Assembly: GCF_963676065.1 (NCBI RefSeq)
Contig: NZ_OY780933.1
Coordinates: forward strand, 2,396,122 to 2,460,121
Reading direction: 5' to 3'
Source: Maridesulfovibrio sp.
Lineage (GTDB): Bacteria > Desulfobacterota > Desulfovibrionia > Desulfovibrionales > Desulfovibrionaceae
DNA: 64,000 bases
A program made the translations under genes and the position numbers. Under the pieces are notes generated by a model. It searched no databases, was not told where the DNA came from, and was given only the letters and a program-made list of their open reading frames with translations. The first letter of the stretch is position 1. Each line of letters starts with the position of its first letter. Positions 1-7,286 of the stretch are shown one piece after another.

Positions 1-1
1 G

Positions 2-991
2 ACTCTCTCGGCCAACCTTGAAAGTATTAAGGTGAAGGAAGCTGAAGCACAGGAGCAGGCTCGCATAGCTCATGAAGCAGCCTCTGAAGCCCGTGAAGCA
101 CAGACGAGGGCGGAAGGAGCAAAGAAGGAAGGTATGCTCACTGCTGCCAACCGCTTGCAAGAAGTCGTCGACCGTGTATCCAGTATAACGAATGAGGTCT
201 CCAGCAACGCTGAGGAAATTCAGCGCGGAAGTGAATTCCAGAAGCAGCGTGTAGCCGAAACAGCTACCGCCATGGAAGAAATGAATGTGACCGTCCTTGA
301 GGTAGCGAAGAATGCTACTGAGACTAACGAAAGTTCTGCCCAGTCTATGGAAAAGGCCAGTGAAGGCGCAAAGGTTGTGCAGGATGTTATTGCTGCTATG
401 GGTAATATTCAGGAACGTACTGCGCAGCTGAAGGAATCCATGCAGCATCTGGATACGCAGGCCGTGGATATAGGTAATGTTCTGGGCGTAATTAACGATA
501 TTGCGGACCAGACTAATTTACTGGCCCTGAATGCGGCTATTGAAGCTGCGCGTGCCGGAGATGCCGGGCGCGGTTTTGCCGTCGTCGCTGACGAGGTTCG
601 CAAGCTTGCGGAAAAGACTATCGGAGCCACTGAAGAAGTAGAGCAGAGTATCAGCTCTATCCAGAAGCTGGCCCGTGAAAATGTTAAGGGAATGGATTCC
701 ACGGTAGCTGCCGTTGAAAGTGCTACGGAGCTTTCGAGGTCCTCAGGTGAAATGCTGGACGAGATTGTCGAACTGGCCGGAAGTTCTGCCGATCAGGTGC
801 GTTCGATCGCAACCGCAGCGGAAGAGCAGTCCGCCACCTCGGATGAGATTAACCGTAGTGTCGGTGAAATTGATTCCATGACAGAAGAGAATGCCCATAA
901 CAGCCAACTGGCTACCGAGGGAACTCGTTCACTTTCAGCTGAAGTTCATGAACTCCTTAACCTGATTGAAGAATTGCGTAGCGAAGAGTAA
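2..991 (+). CDS. Methyl-accepting chemotaxis protein, C-terminal part (5' end outside window)
   Basis: The reading frame is open from the first bases of the window, so this is the last 329 codons of a longer receptor. The visible part is an alpha-helical coiled coil followed by the cytoplasmic signalling domain. The hairpin tip is recognisable from the stretch around [18 protein letters not shown] and [18 protein letters not shown], the region that contacts CheA/CheW in the MCP family. Sensor and membrane segments must lie upstream. There is no C-terminal CheR/CheB-tethering pentapeptide; the protein ends ELRSEE. A small Hpt-like gene follows 55 bases downstream and could be co-transcribed. 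The ligand cannot be inferred. Confidence 0.95.
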   Translation, partial: TLSANLESIKVKEAEAQEQARIAHEAASEAREAQTRAEGAKKEGMLTAANRLQEVVDRVSSITNEVSSNAEEIQRGSEFQKQRVAETATAMEEMNVTVLEVAKNATETNESSAQSMEKASEGAKVVQDVIAAMGNIQERTAQLKESMQHLDTQAVDIGNVLGVINDIADQTNLLALNAAIEAARAGDAGRGFAVVADEVRKLAEKTIGATEEVEQSISSIQKLARENVKGMDSTVAAVESATELSRSSGEMLDEIVELAGSSADQVRSIATAAEEQSATSDEINRSVGEIDSMTEENAHNSQLATEGTRSLSAEVHELLNLIEELRSEE

Positions 992-1046
992 TGTTTAGTG
1001 CAGGGTTAGAAGGTGCTGCTCTTGCATATTGTTATATGGAGGCGTC

Positions 1047-1382
1047 ATGGAAACCGAATTAATTGTAACTGTTGAAGAGTTCCTGCGTGATAAAAAAGGT
1101 GTCTCCGCTGAGAAAATGAGGGATTCTCTTAAAGAGAGTTCAGCTAATCTTAAGGAGATAATGGATACTCTTGACGAATCAATTGAAGAAGGAGAATTCG
1201 AGGAGGTTGTTTCCGGGGCCAATTCGCTTAAGGAAAGTCTCATTAATCTGGGGCTGGAAGAGCTAAGCATGGTTGCCGGCAATATAGAAACAGCTGCATC
1301 AAGCACCTCTCCGCTGTACTTGAATTGTTATTACATGCGCCTGCGGCGAGAGTTGCTCCCGTTGCTTAACTACACTGACTAA
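1047..1382 (+). CDS. Small helical protein resembling an Hpt domain without the phospho-histidine
   Basis: A 111-residue, acidic, helical protein with no signal peptide or membrane segment. The ATG at 1047 is preferred over the in-frame TTG at 1029 because TGGAGG at 1037-1042 sits just before it. Around residues 56-78 the pattern ANSLKESLINLGLEEL follows the Hpt consensus (AHSLKGAAATMGA, compare the true Hpt protein at 52432-52806). The phospho-accepting His is replaced by Asn and the following Gly by Glu. It lies directly after a chemoreceptor gene, so a non-phosphorylatable Hpt-like adaptor in chemotaxis signalling is possible, but this is inference. The gene itself is well supported by the RBS, the operon position and the terminator immediately after it. 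Confidence 0.7.
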   Translation: METELIVTVEEFLRDKKGVSAEKMRDSLKESSANLKEIMDTLDESIEEGEFEEVVSGANSLKESLINLGLEELSMVAGNIETAASSTSPLYLNCYYMRLRRELLPLLNYTD

Positions 1383-1416
1383 AAAAAATCCCGGAACTCA
1401 GGTTCCGGGATTTTTT
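1381..1416. terminator. Bidirectional rho-independent terminator
   Basis: Perfect 10-bp stem (1388-1397 with 1402-1411), TCAG loop, A-run before and T-run after. It lies between the converging Hpt-like gene and the alpha/beta hydrolase and can serve both strands. Confidence 0.9.
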
Positions 1417-1417
1417 A

Positions 1418-2380
1418 TTATGTGTTCAGGAATCTTACTGTTCTGCTTTCAGACCAGAGTTGTTTTTCCATCGGGATATCCGCAAACCCTACATGGCCTC
1501 CATGCTTGGGTATTTGCAAGGATAGAACCGGACTATTTTCCGCTTCATGGACCGGGTAGCATTCCGGGGGGAGGAATGGGTCGTCCTGCGCATTTAGGAT
1601 AAGGGAAGGAATCCTGATATTCTTCAGGAACTGATTGCAGGATGATTTGCGGTAATAGTCGGATGCGTTTTCAAAGCCGTTGACGGGCGCGGTGTATGAA
1701 TTGTCAAAGTCGATTATATTTTTAATGGCGGGCAGTCTGTCGAGCGGATATAAATCAGGATATTGTTTATTTTTCATTTTTATTTTCTGCTTCAATGATC
1801 GCAAAAAATAACGGCTGTAAATAAAGTTTGATTTTTCACACAGTTTTACAGCCGATGATTCAAGGTCGCAGGGGACGGAAATGCCGATGGCTCTTCTTAC
1901 CTTGCTCGGAACCTTGTCCGGATTTTCTCCAAGATATTTGAGTACATGATTTCCGCCCATGCTGAAACCGATAAGGGCGGCGTTGTCGTAAATTCCATGA
2001 TCAAGTCCGTATTCGAGAACGGTATGCAGATCCCGGGTATCTCCGCTGTGGTACATACCGGGTGTTTTATTCATGTCGTGGCTGCATCCGCGAAAATTGT
2101 AGGTAATGCAATCCCAGCCGGCCAGCACAAGAGCACGGGCCATGCCCAGGATGTAAGGTCTGCGGGAATTGCCTTCCAGACCGTGGGCAATGACTGCAAG
2201 GCGTGAACTGCTAGCCAGATGCCAGTCTATATCAAGAAAATCGCCGTCAGGAGTTTCTATTCTTCTTTTTACAACAGGAGGGAGGCTTACTTTCCGGAAA
2301 ATACGGGGAAAAATAGTCTGAATATGACCTGATTTGAGAGGAAATTTAGGCTTAAAGGGAGGGGGTTGCAATAACGGCAT
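1418..2380 (-). CDS. YheT-family alpha/beta-fold hydrolase
   Basis: A 320-residue protein of the YheT/ABHD1-3 (UPF0017) family of alpha/beta hydrolases. Visible hallmarks are the N-terminal GHIQTIFPRIFR segment, the oxyanion region AHGLEGNSRRPYILGMARAL, the NFRGCS motif and the nucleophile elbow GFSMGGN. The late HGGHVGF supplies the catalytic His, and the DDPF segment the acid. The length is typical. The family is a presumed esterase/lipase group, with the physiological substrate unknown in bacteria. It ends on the terminator shared with the convergent neighbour. The start has only a weak AGGA upstream. Assignment to the family is firm; the substrate is not known. Confidence 0.92.
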   Translation of the reverse strand: MPLLQPPPFKPKFPLKSGHIQTIFPRIFRKVSLPPVVKRRIETPDGDFLDIDWHLASSSRLAVIAHGLEGNSRRPYILGMARALVLAGWDCITYNFRGCSHDMNKTPGMYHSGDTRDLHTVLEYGLDHGIYDNAALIGFSMGGNHVLKYLGENPDKVPSKVRRAIGISVPCDLESSAVKLCEKSNFIYSRYFLRSLKQKIKMKNKQYPDLYPLDRLPAIKNIIDFDNSYTAPVNGFENASDYYRKSSCNQFLKNIRIPSLILNAQDDPFLPPECYPVHEAENSPVLSLQIPKHGGHVGFADIPMEKQLWSESRTVRFLNT

Positions 2381-2533
2381 TTGGTAAAAATATCCATCCT
2401 TTAGCTTGCTTAATTGAAGCCGGCTTATTGTTATGGTAAAACTGAAATTGGGCTCAGAATATACCGTTGGGGGGCCACTGTCAAAAAGGTTATCACACGA
2501 AAAAATAATATTTTTTCACAGATATGCAAGGTG

Positions 2534-3091
2534 TTAATACAAAAGTATTTTCAGGCCTATTAAAATAAGTACTGTTCCACCAATTTTTTCTGCAATGTGG
2601 CTGTAGCGGGAAGCCTTTGCAAAAGATCTTCCCAGCCATAGTCCGAAGGATGTCAGTAGCAGAGCCGTGATTCCTATCATGATGCAGGGAAAAAGAATCT
2701 GGAAATCCATTATGGAAAAAGACAGGCCGACCGCCAATGCATCAAGGCTGGTGGCTACAGAAAGGAAAACAAGTGAAAAACCCTTTGTGGGGTCCTTGTA
2801 TGGGTCGCAGGAATCATCAGTCTCGAATGATTCCTTAATCATTTTGCCACCCACAAATACCAGCAGGATAAACGAAATCCACGGCGCATAGGTTTCGACC
2901 ATGCTCTTAACGGTTAGTCCTGCCAGCCAGCCTGCGAAGGGCATTAAAGCCTGAAAGAGACCGAAGTGGAAGGATAACCGGAAGTTTTGTCGTTTACTCA
3001 CTTCCGGCATGCAGAGCCCGCAAGCCACAGCTATGGTAAAGGCGTCCATGGCAAGTGCTACGGAGATGATTAATATTTCATAAAAAGGCAT
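2534..3091 (-). CDS. mntP: MntP-family manganese efflux pump
   Basis: A 185-residue integral membrane protein with six predicted hydrophobic segments arranged as two similar halves, as in the MntP/YebN family that exports Mn2+. Conserved acidic motifs occur in each half: ALAMDAFTIAVACG at the N-terminus and SVATSLDALAVGLSF in the middle, with Asp residues expected to bind the metal. The length matches the family (about 185-190). I looked for a yybP-ykoY manganese riboswitch in the 90 bases before the start and did not see its conserved core. The downstream neighbour on the same strand is the unrelated YheT-like hydrolase, about 150 bases away, so they may be separate units. Confidence 0.9.
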   Translation of the reverse strand: MPFYEILIISVALAMDAFTIAVACGLCMPEVSKRQNFRLSFHFGLFQALMPFAGWLAGLTVKSMVETYAPWISFILLVFVGGKMIKESFETDDSCDPYKDPTKGFSLVFLSVATSLDALAVGLSFSIMDFQILFPCIMIGITALLLTSFGLWLGRSFAKASRYSHIAEKIGGTVLILIGLKILLY

Positions 3092-3181
3092 ATAATTATC
3101 CGTTTTTTATGATTTATGTTCTGGTATTTCTTTGCTCCGCATCTGCCGTCAGCAGGCCGGGACATGAAACTATGATGCGCC

Positions 3182-3871
3182 TTACTCAACAACAGCTTCA
3201 GCCTGATTGCGGTATTTGCGGTAAATTTTGAAACCAAGCAAAGTTGAAATTACGAAAAGAACTACCGCCATAACCATGCGCAGGGAGGAGGATACTTCCA
3301 CGCCGCTGCCGAACAGGGCGAAGACCATATTCTGGGGCAGGTAGCCGATTGTCGAGCCCATTATAAAGGGAAGAGCCGGAATGCTGGTCACGCCGGCCAG
3401 TATGTTTGTTATTACGTTGCTGCCCAGCGGGAAAAAGCGAATGGTCAGAGCCATATTAAAAGGGCTGCGGCTCAGAAAATCATCCACTTTCTGGATACGT
3501 GCGCCGAATCTTTTTTTAATGAAAGAGCGGCCCACCAGACGTGAATAAATAAACGCACCGGCGCAGCCAAGTCCAGTTCCGACAGTTCCGAGCAGTGTTC
3601 CGAGGCCGAAACCGTAAGCATAGCCGCCCATAAAACATATCACCTGCCGGGGAAATCCCACCGCCGAAAAGAATGCCGAAAGCCCCACATAGGTAAGTAC
3701 TCCGGCCAGACCGCGAGATCGCACATGTTCATCCATCCAGTGGGTATCAAGCGCATCCGCCAATCCTGCATAGCGGATCAGGTAAACCGAAATTCCCATC
3801 ACTGCCAGCATGGCCAGCCCTTTGATCAGGGCCTTTGCACTTACTTTTGATTCACTACTGACTGCGCTCAT
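3182..3871 (-). CDS. TVP38/TMEM64 (VTT-domain) membrane protein
   Basis: A 229-residue polytopic inner-membrane protein of the TVP38/TMEM64, VTT (SNARE-associated) family related to DedA. The conserved motif region is clear: VGFPRQVICFMGGYAYGFGLGTLLGTVGTGLGCAGAF followed by a cytoplasmic basic stretch, then RFFPLGSNVITNILAGVTSI. Family members are linked to lipid scrambling or membrane homeostasis; the transported substrate here is not predictable. The start codon touches the stop of the upstream glycosyltransferase gene (TAAATG on the minus strand), implying translational coupling. Pairing a VTT protein with a polyprenyl-phosphate glycosyltransferase is consistent with undecaprenyl-phosphate handling, but that is inference. 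Confidence 0.88.
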   Translation of the reverse strand: MSAVSSESKVSAKALIKGLAMLAVMGISVYLIRYAGLADALDTHWMDEHVRSRGLAGVLTYVGLSAFFSAVGFPRQVICFMGGYAYGFGLGTLLGTVGTGLGCAGAFIYSRLVGRSFIKKRFGARIQKVDDFLSRSPFNMALTIRFFPLGSNVITNILAGVTSIPALPFIMGSTIGYLPQNMVFALFGSGVEVSSSLRMVMAVVLFVISTLLGFKIYRKYRNQAEAVVE

Positions 3872-4603
3872 TTATTCGTCGCCGCTACGTTCTTTTATGT
3901 TGTATGAAAAGTGTCGTCCTAAAAGCCAGCGAACACCAAGCAGATCGTAGCCACCGGCAATCGCTCTATCGAGAGTTCCGTATTTTGATTCGCCTTCATG
4001 ACGGGGACGGTGGTTCACTTTCATTTCTGCCACAGTGGCTCCCTGCATTTTCATAAGCGTAGGTAGAAAACGGTGCATTCCGTTAAAGCGGGGGATGGCC
4101 CGGACCATTTCAGTATCCATGATTTTCAGGGAACATCCGGTATCGCGCACAGTCTCGCTGGTCATTTTGTTACGAATGGCGTTGGCGATTTTGGATGCAA
4201 TGCGTTTAATCCAGACGTCTTTGCGTTTCTGACGCCATCCGATGGCCATGGTATGCCCTTCATTATATAAATTGAGCATGGCCGGCAGATCGGCGGGGTC
4301 GTTTTGCAGGTCGGCGTCCATTGTGGCGACTCGCGGCGCACGGGCTTCATCAAATCCGGCGCAGAACGCAGCGGACTGTCCCCTGTTCTCCGCAAAGGAA
4401 ATATACCGGGCTTTAGGGTAAGTTGAGGAAATATCTTTGAGCACGGCAAGGCTGTTGTCTTTGCTGCCGTCATCTACAAATATGATTTCATATGGAATAT
4501 TGATGGGTTCGAGAGCCGCATCAATCTCCTGCATTAGTTTGTGTAAATTATCCTGTTCGTTGTATACAGGAATTACAAGGGAAAGTTCGTATTGGTTTGT
4601 CAT
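3872..4603 (-). CDS. GT2 glycosyltransferase, DPM1/ArnC-like (polyprenyl-phosphate sugar transferase)
   Basis: A 243-residue GT-A fold glycosyltransferase of family 2. Seen: LSLVIPVYNEQDNL at the N-terminus, FVDDGSKDNS, the metal-binding TMDADLQNDP (DXD), and a DTGCSLKIMD segment typical of the dolichol-phosphate-mannose synthase/ArnC subgroup. There are no C-terminal membrane helices, so it resembles the soluble DPM1-type rather than the GtrB-type. The start at 4603 (MTNQYELS) is chosen because a longer in-frame extension to 4765 runs antisense through the initiator tRNA gene and is not protein-like. It likely adds a sugar to a polyprenyl phosphate at the inner membrane. It is directly coupled to the VTT-domain gene downstream. 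Confidence 0.9.
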   Translation of the reverse strand: MTNQYELSLVIPVYNEQDNLHKLMQEIDAALEPINIPYEIIFVDDGSKDNSLAVLKDISSTYPKARYISFAENRGQSAAFCAGFDEARAPRVATMDADLQNDPADLPAMLNLYNEGHTMAIGWRQKRKDVWIKRIASKIANAIRNKMTSETVRDTGCSLKIMDTEMVRAIPRFNGMHRFLPTLMKMQGATVAEMKVNHRPRHEGESKYGTLDRAIAGGYDLLGVRWLLGRHFSYNIKERSGDE

Positions 4604-4648
4604 ATCGAGAAATGAGATAAGAAAATTTAAATAATTTGTAAATAGCTG

Positions 4649-4677
4649 TTGACACGAAGCGGCACCGTCTGTAGAAC
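4649..4677 (+). promoter_or_regulatory. Promoter of initiator tRNA copy 1
   Basis: TTGACA at 4649-4654, a 17-base spacer, then TAGAAC at 4672-4677, placing initiation about 8 bases before the tRNA. The same TTGACA-N17-TAG arrangement precedes the other two copies. Confidence 0.75.
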
Positions 4678-4691
4678 CTCTTTCACAGTGA

Positions 4692-4768
<77 letters not shown>

Positions 4769-4782
4769 TCATGCTTCATATG

Positions 4783-4815
4783 AAGGCTCAACCTAAAGGT
4801 TGGGCCTTTTTTTAT
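4783..4815 (+). terminator. Terminator after tRNA-fMet copy 1
   Basis: Stem 4783-4794 with 4797-4808 (AAGGCTCAACCT / AGGTTGGGCCTT, one wobble) followed by a T-run. A closely related hairpin follows copy 3. Confidence 0.85.
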
Positions 4816-5177
4816 TGCCTTTTATCCACTTTTTATGCCTTTTTTGCATGTCTTTTCTCGAAATATCGTTTCATATTTGAAATGAGAGTTTTCCGAGTAT
4901 GGAAAACTGAATTAATCTTTGTTCAATTCCTGAAAAACTGCAAATTTTTAGTGCATCCTGTCCGCAAAAGAAATGTCTCATAGATAAAAAAGGATCAAAA
5001 TATATTTCTTACGGGAAATATTGGAGAAAAAGTTTTTTCGCAAATGAAAAAAATTAAGCCTTTATAAAAAAAATTAAATAGAAGTGAAAAAAAAGGCGTT
5101 CATTTATCGACAATGTTTATCGATTGATTTAAAGTCGCAGTCACATAAGGAAACCAGAACCAGAGGTGATTATTACT
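4816..5177 (+). promoter_or_regulatory. AT-rich leader/promoter region of the dha operon
   Basis: About 360 bases with no credible gene. It holds an 8-bp perfect inverted repeat (4887-4894 with 4901-4908, AGTTTTCC/GGAAAACT, 6-base spacer) and, closer to the gene, a direct repeat TTTATCGA at 5103-5110 and 5116-5123 that could be an operator. The dhaK ribosome binding site AGAGGTG is at 5162-5168. No regulator gene adjoins the operon, and no clear sigma-54 site was seen. Confidence 0.4.
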
Positions 5178-6236
5178 ATGAAAAAATTGATTAATGATGT
5201 GGAAAACGTGGTTAAGGAACAACTCGAAGGCGTGGCTCTTGCCCACCCCGAGCTTAAAGTTAACTTTGATCCTTTCTATGTAGTGCGTAGCGATGCTCCC
5301 GTGAAAGGAAAAGTTGCCATTATTTCCGGTGGCGGTTCCGGTCATGAACCCATGCATGGCGGCTTTGTCGGTAAAGGTATGCTCGACGGAGCCTGCCCCG
5401 GTGAAGTCTTTACTTCTCCCACTCCTGACCAGATGTATGAATGCGCCAAGGCCGTAGACAGCGGAGAAGGCGTTCTTTTTATGGTGAAAAACTATACTGG
5501 TGACGTAATGAATTTTGAAGCCGCTGCCGAGCTGGTTGCGGGAGAAGGTGTCAAAGTTCAGAATATTTTGATTGATGATGACGTAGCTGTTAAGGACAGT
5601 CTTTACACTGCCGGACGCCGCGGAGTTGGAACCACAGTTCTCGCTGAAAAGATTGTCGGCGCTGCTGCCGAAGCCGGTTACGACCTTGAAAAATGCTCCG
5701 ATCTCTGCCGTAAAGTTAATCAGTATGGCCGTTCTTTCGGTGTTGCTCTGACTTCCTGCACCGTTCCTGCTGCGGGCAAGCCTACTTTTGAGCTTGGTGA
5801 AGACGAAGTTGAAATGGGTATCGGTATCCACGGCGAACCCGGTATTGAGCGTATGCCTCTTAAATCTGTTGATGAAATGACCCAGTACGCCGCCGAGCAG
5901 ATCATTGATGACCCCGCGTACACCCGTACCGTCCGCGAATGGAACGGCTCCGAATGGGAAGATAAAAAACTCACGGACGAGCCTTTTGCCAAAGGTGATA
6001 ACGTTATCGCGTTTGTTAACAGCATGGGCGGAACCCCGGTCTCCGAGCTTTACGCTGTTTACAAAAAGCTTGATGAAGTCTGCAAAGACAAGGGCATTAA
6101 AATTGTCCGTAACCTGATAGGACCCTACATCACCTCTCTGGAAATGCAGGGTTTCTCCATCACCCTGCTTAAGGTTGATGATGAGATGCTTAAGTTCTGG
6201 GATGCTCCGGCGCAGACTCCCGGTTTTGTCCGCTAG
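5178..6236 (+). CDS. dhaK: Dihydroxyacetone kinase subunit DhaK (PTS-dependent)
   Basis: A 352-residue substrate-binding subunit of the PEP-dependent dihydroxyacetone kinase, which phosphorylates dihydroxyacetone to DHAP. Seen: the N-terminal [19 protein letters not shown] signature, the [15 protein letters not shown] segment, and the late [13 protein letters not shown] whose His is the residue that covalently binds dihydroxyacetone as a hemiaminal in E. coli DhaK. The length is that of the single-domain PTS type, without a fused ATP-binding DhaL domain. ATG at 5178 is used, with AGAGGTG nine bases upstream; an in-frame GTG at 5166 overlaps that RBS. It is followed by dhaL and dhaM on the same strand, giving a complete kinase and phosphorelay set. 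Confidence 0.96.
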   Translation: MKKLINDVENVVKEQLEGVALAHPELKVNFDPFYVVRSDAPVKGKVAIISGGGSGHEPMHGGFVGKGMLDGACPGEVFTSPTPDQMYECAKAVDSGEGVLFMVKNYTGDVMNFEAAAELVAGEGVKVQNILIDDDVAVKDSLYTAGRRGVGTTVLAEKIVGAAAEAGYDLEKCSDLCRKVNQYGRSFGVALTSCTVPAAGKPTFELGEDEVEMGIGIHGEPGIERMPLKSVDEMTQYAAEQIIDDPAYTRTVREWNGSEWEDKKLTDEPFAKGDNVIAFVNSMGGTPVSELYAVYKKLDEVCKDKGIKIVRNLIGPYITSLEMQGFSITLLKVDDEMLKFWDAPAQTPGFVR

Positions 6237-6269
6237 ACTTAACTTCTGTAAAAAATAAGTTTAAAATGC

Positions 6270-6312
6270 GCAGGCGCGGAAGCTTCCTTTCGCGTCTGCT
6301 TTCACTTTTTCT
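6270..6312 (+). terminator. Hairpin between dhaK and dhaL
   Basis: A GC-rich stem, 6270-6278 with 6291-6299 (GCAGGCGCG / CGCGTCTGC, one wobble), followed by a T-rich but interrupted tail. It could be a weak terminator or an RNA-processing/stability element that sets the DhaK:DhaL ratio. Confidence 0.45.
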
Positions 6313-6410
6313 AGCGATAATCATAAGGGCTGGCGCTGTTGTACGTATATGCCCGCTGCAATTTTAAACCTGACCCAGTTTTAGATGGCGTCACCTTTCG
6401 GAGAAGAAAT

Positions 6411-7040
6411 ATGTCTATGAATAAAGCCCAGCTTATTGCCTGGTTTGGCAGATTGAACGAAGTTTATGCCGATAAGAAAGAATACCTTACTGAACTCGAT
6501 GCCGCTATCGGCGATGCTGACCACGGAATCAACATGAACCGCGGTTTCGGCAAAGTTATGGAAAAGTTACCCACCGTGGAATCTAAAGACATAGGCACCA
6601 TCCTCAAAACTGTGGGCATGACCCTCATGTCCAGTGTCGGCGGTGCCAGCGGCCCCCTTTACGGAACTTTCTGGATGAAGGGCGGTATGATTCTGGGCGG
6701 CAAGGAAGAATTGAGTTCTGATGATTTTGCGAAACTCATAGAAGCAGGAGTGGAAGGAATTCTTCAGCGTGGCAGGCCGGATCTCGGCGATAAGACCATG
6801 TATGATCTCTGGGCACCTGTCCTCGAAGTGGTTAAAGATAAGGCCGCAAGCGGTGATGATGTCCTTGCTATTGTGGAAGCCGCACTCCCCGTTGGTGAAA
6901 AAGCCCTTGCCGATACTATCCCCCTGCAGGCCAAGAAAGGCCGCGCCAGCTATCTGGGTGAGCGTTCCATCGGTCATCAGGACCCCGGCGCAACTTCCTC
7001 TTTTTACATGCTGGAAACACTGAAAGAAGTTTTATCTTAA
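6411..7040 (+). CDS. dhaL: Dihydroxyacetone kinase subunit DhaL (ADP-binding)
   Basis: A 209-residue nucleotide-binding subunit. In the PTS-type enzyme DhaL carries a tightly bound ADP that is recharged to ATP by phospho-DhaM and donates phosphate to dihydroxyacetone on DhaK. Seen: LDAAIGDADHGINMNRGF, containing the three Asp residues that coordinate the two Mg ions, the phosphate-binding GGASGPLYGTF loop, and the C-terminal SIGHQDPGATSS motif. The start at 6411 is chosen because CGGAGAAG lies 5-12 bases before it; the upstream frame extension to 6339 has no RBS and reads through non-conserved sequence. The stop is followed within a few bases by the inverted-repeat element that separates it from dhaM. 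Confidence 0.95.
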   Translation: MSMNKAQLIAWFGRLNEVYADKKEYLTELDAAIGDADHGINMNRGFGKVMEKLPTVESKDIGTILKTVGMTLMSSVGGASGPLYGTFWMKGGMILGGKEELSSDDFAKLIEAGVEGILQRGRPDLGDKTMYDLWAPVLEVVKDKAASGDDVLAIVEAALPVGEKALADTIPLQAKKGRASYLGERSIGHQDPGATSSFYMLETLKEVLS

Positions 7041-7048
7041 AATATGAA

Positions 7049-7278
7049 GCCTCCGGCGGCTGGGGAGGGGAAACCTTTGCAGAAGTTTTTCCTTCCCCAG
7101 ACCCCATCTTTTTCAAAACCTTTTATTAGGTTTTCGACGCTGGAGGCAGGAATCTGTGAAGATTTTTTTTACGGGTGATTTTGCGTAATTATGGGCGAAG
7201 CCCTCTTAAAAGTTTTTGAAGAGTCCAGAAAAACTTTTTCCAGAAAGTTTCTCTGGCCCTCGGAGAGCCGCCGGAGGC
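7049..7278. repeat. 230-bp element bounded by 13-bp perfect inverted repeats
   Basis: GCCTCCGGCGGCT at 7049-7061 and its exact reverse complement at 7266-7278 bound a non-coding stretch inserted between dhaL and dhaM. Inside are two further imperfect hairpins (about 7061-7099 and 7227-7258). The outer flanks are similar (CTTAAAATATG on the left, CTTAAATATG on the right), like an imperfect target duplication that includes the dhaM start codon. The right end supplies the GGAGG used as the dhaM ribosome binding site. It looks like a MITE-type or dispersed palindromic repeat. Confidence 0.6.
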
Positions 7279-7286
7279 ACTTAAAT

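Noticed and set aside
3092..3181. Possible yybP-ykoY manganese riboswitch upstream of mntP
   Set aside because: Only 90 bases are available and the conserved core elements of the motif are not visible on the minus strand.
5100..5831. Long minus-strand frame opposite dhaK
   Set aside because: It is the mirror of a strongly coding gene; its composition follows dhaK codon usage and shows no protein motif.
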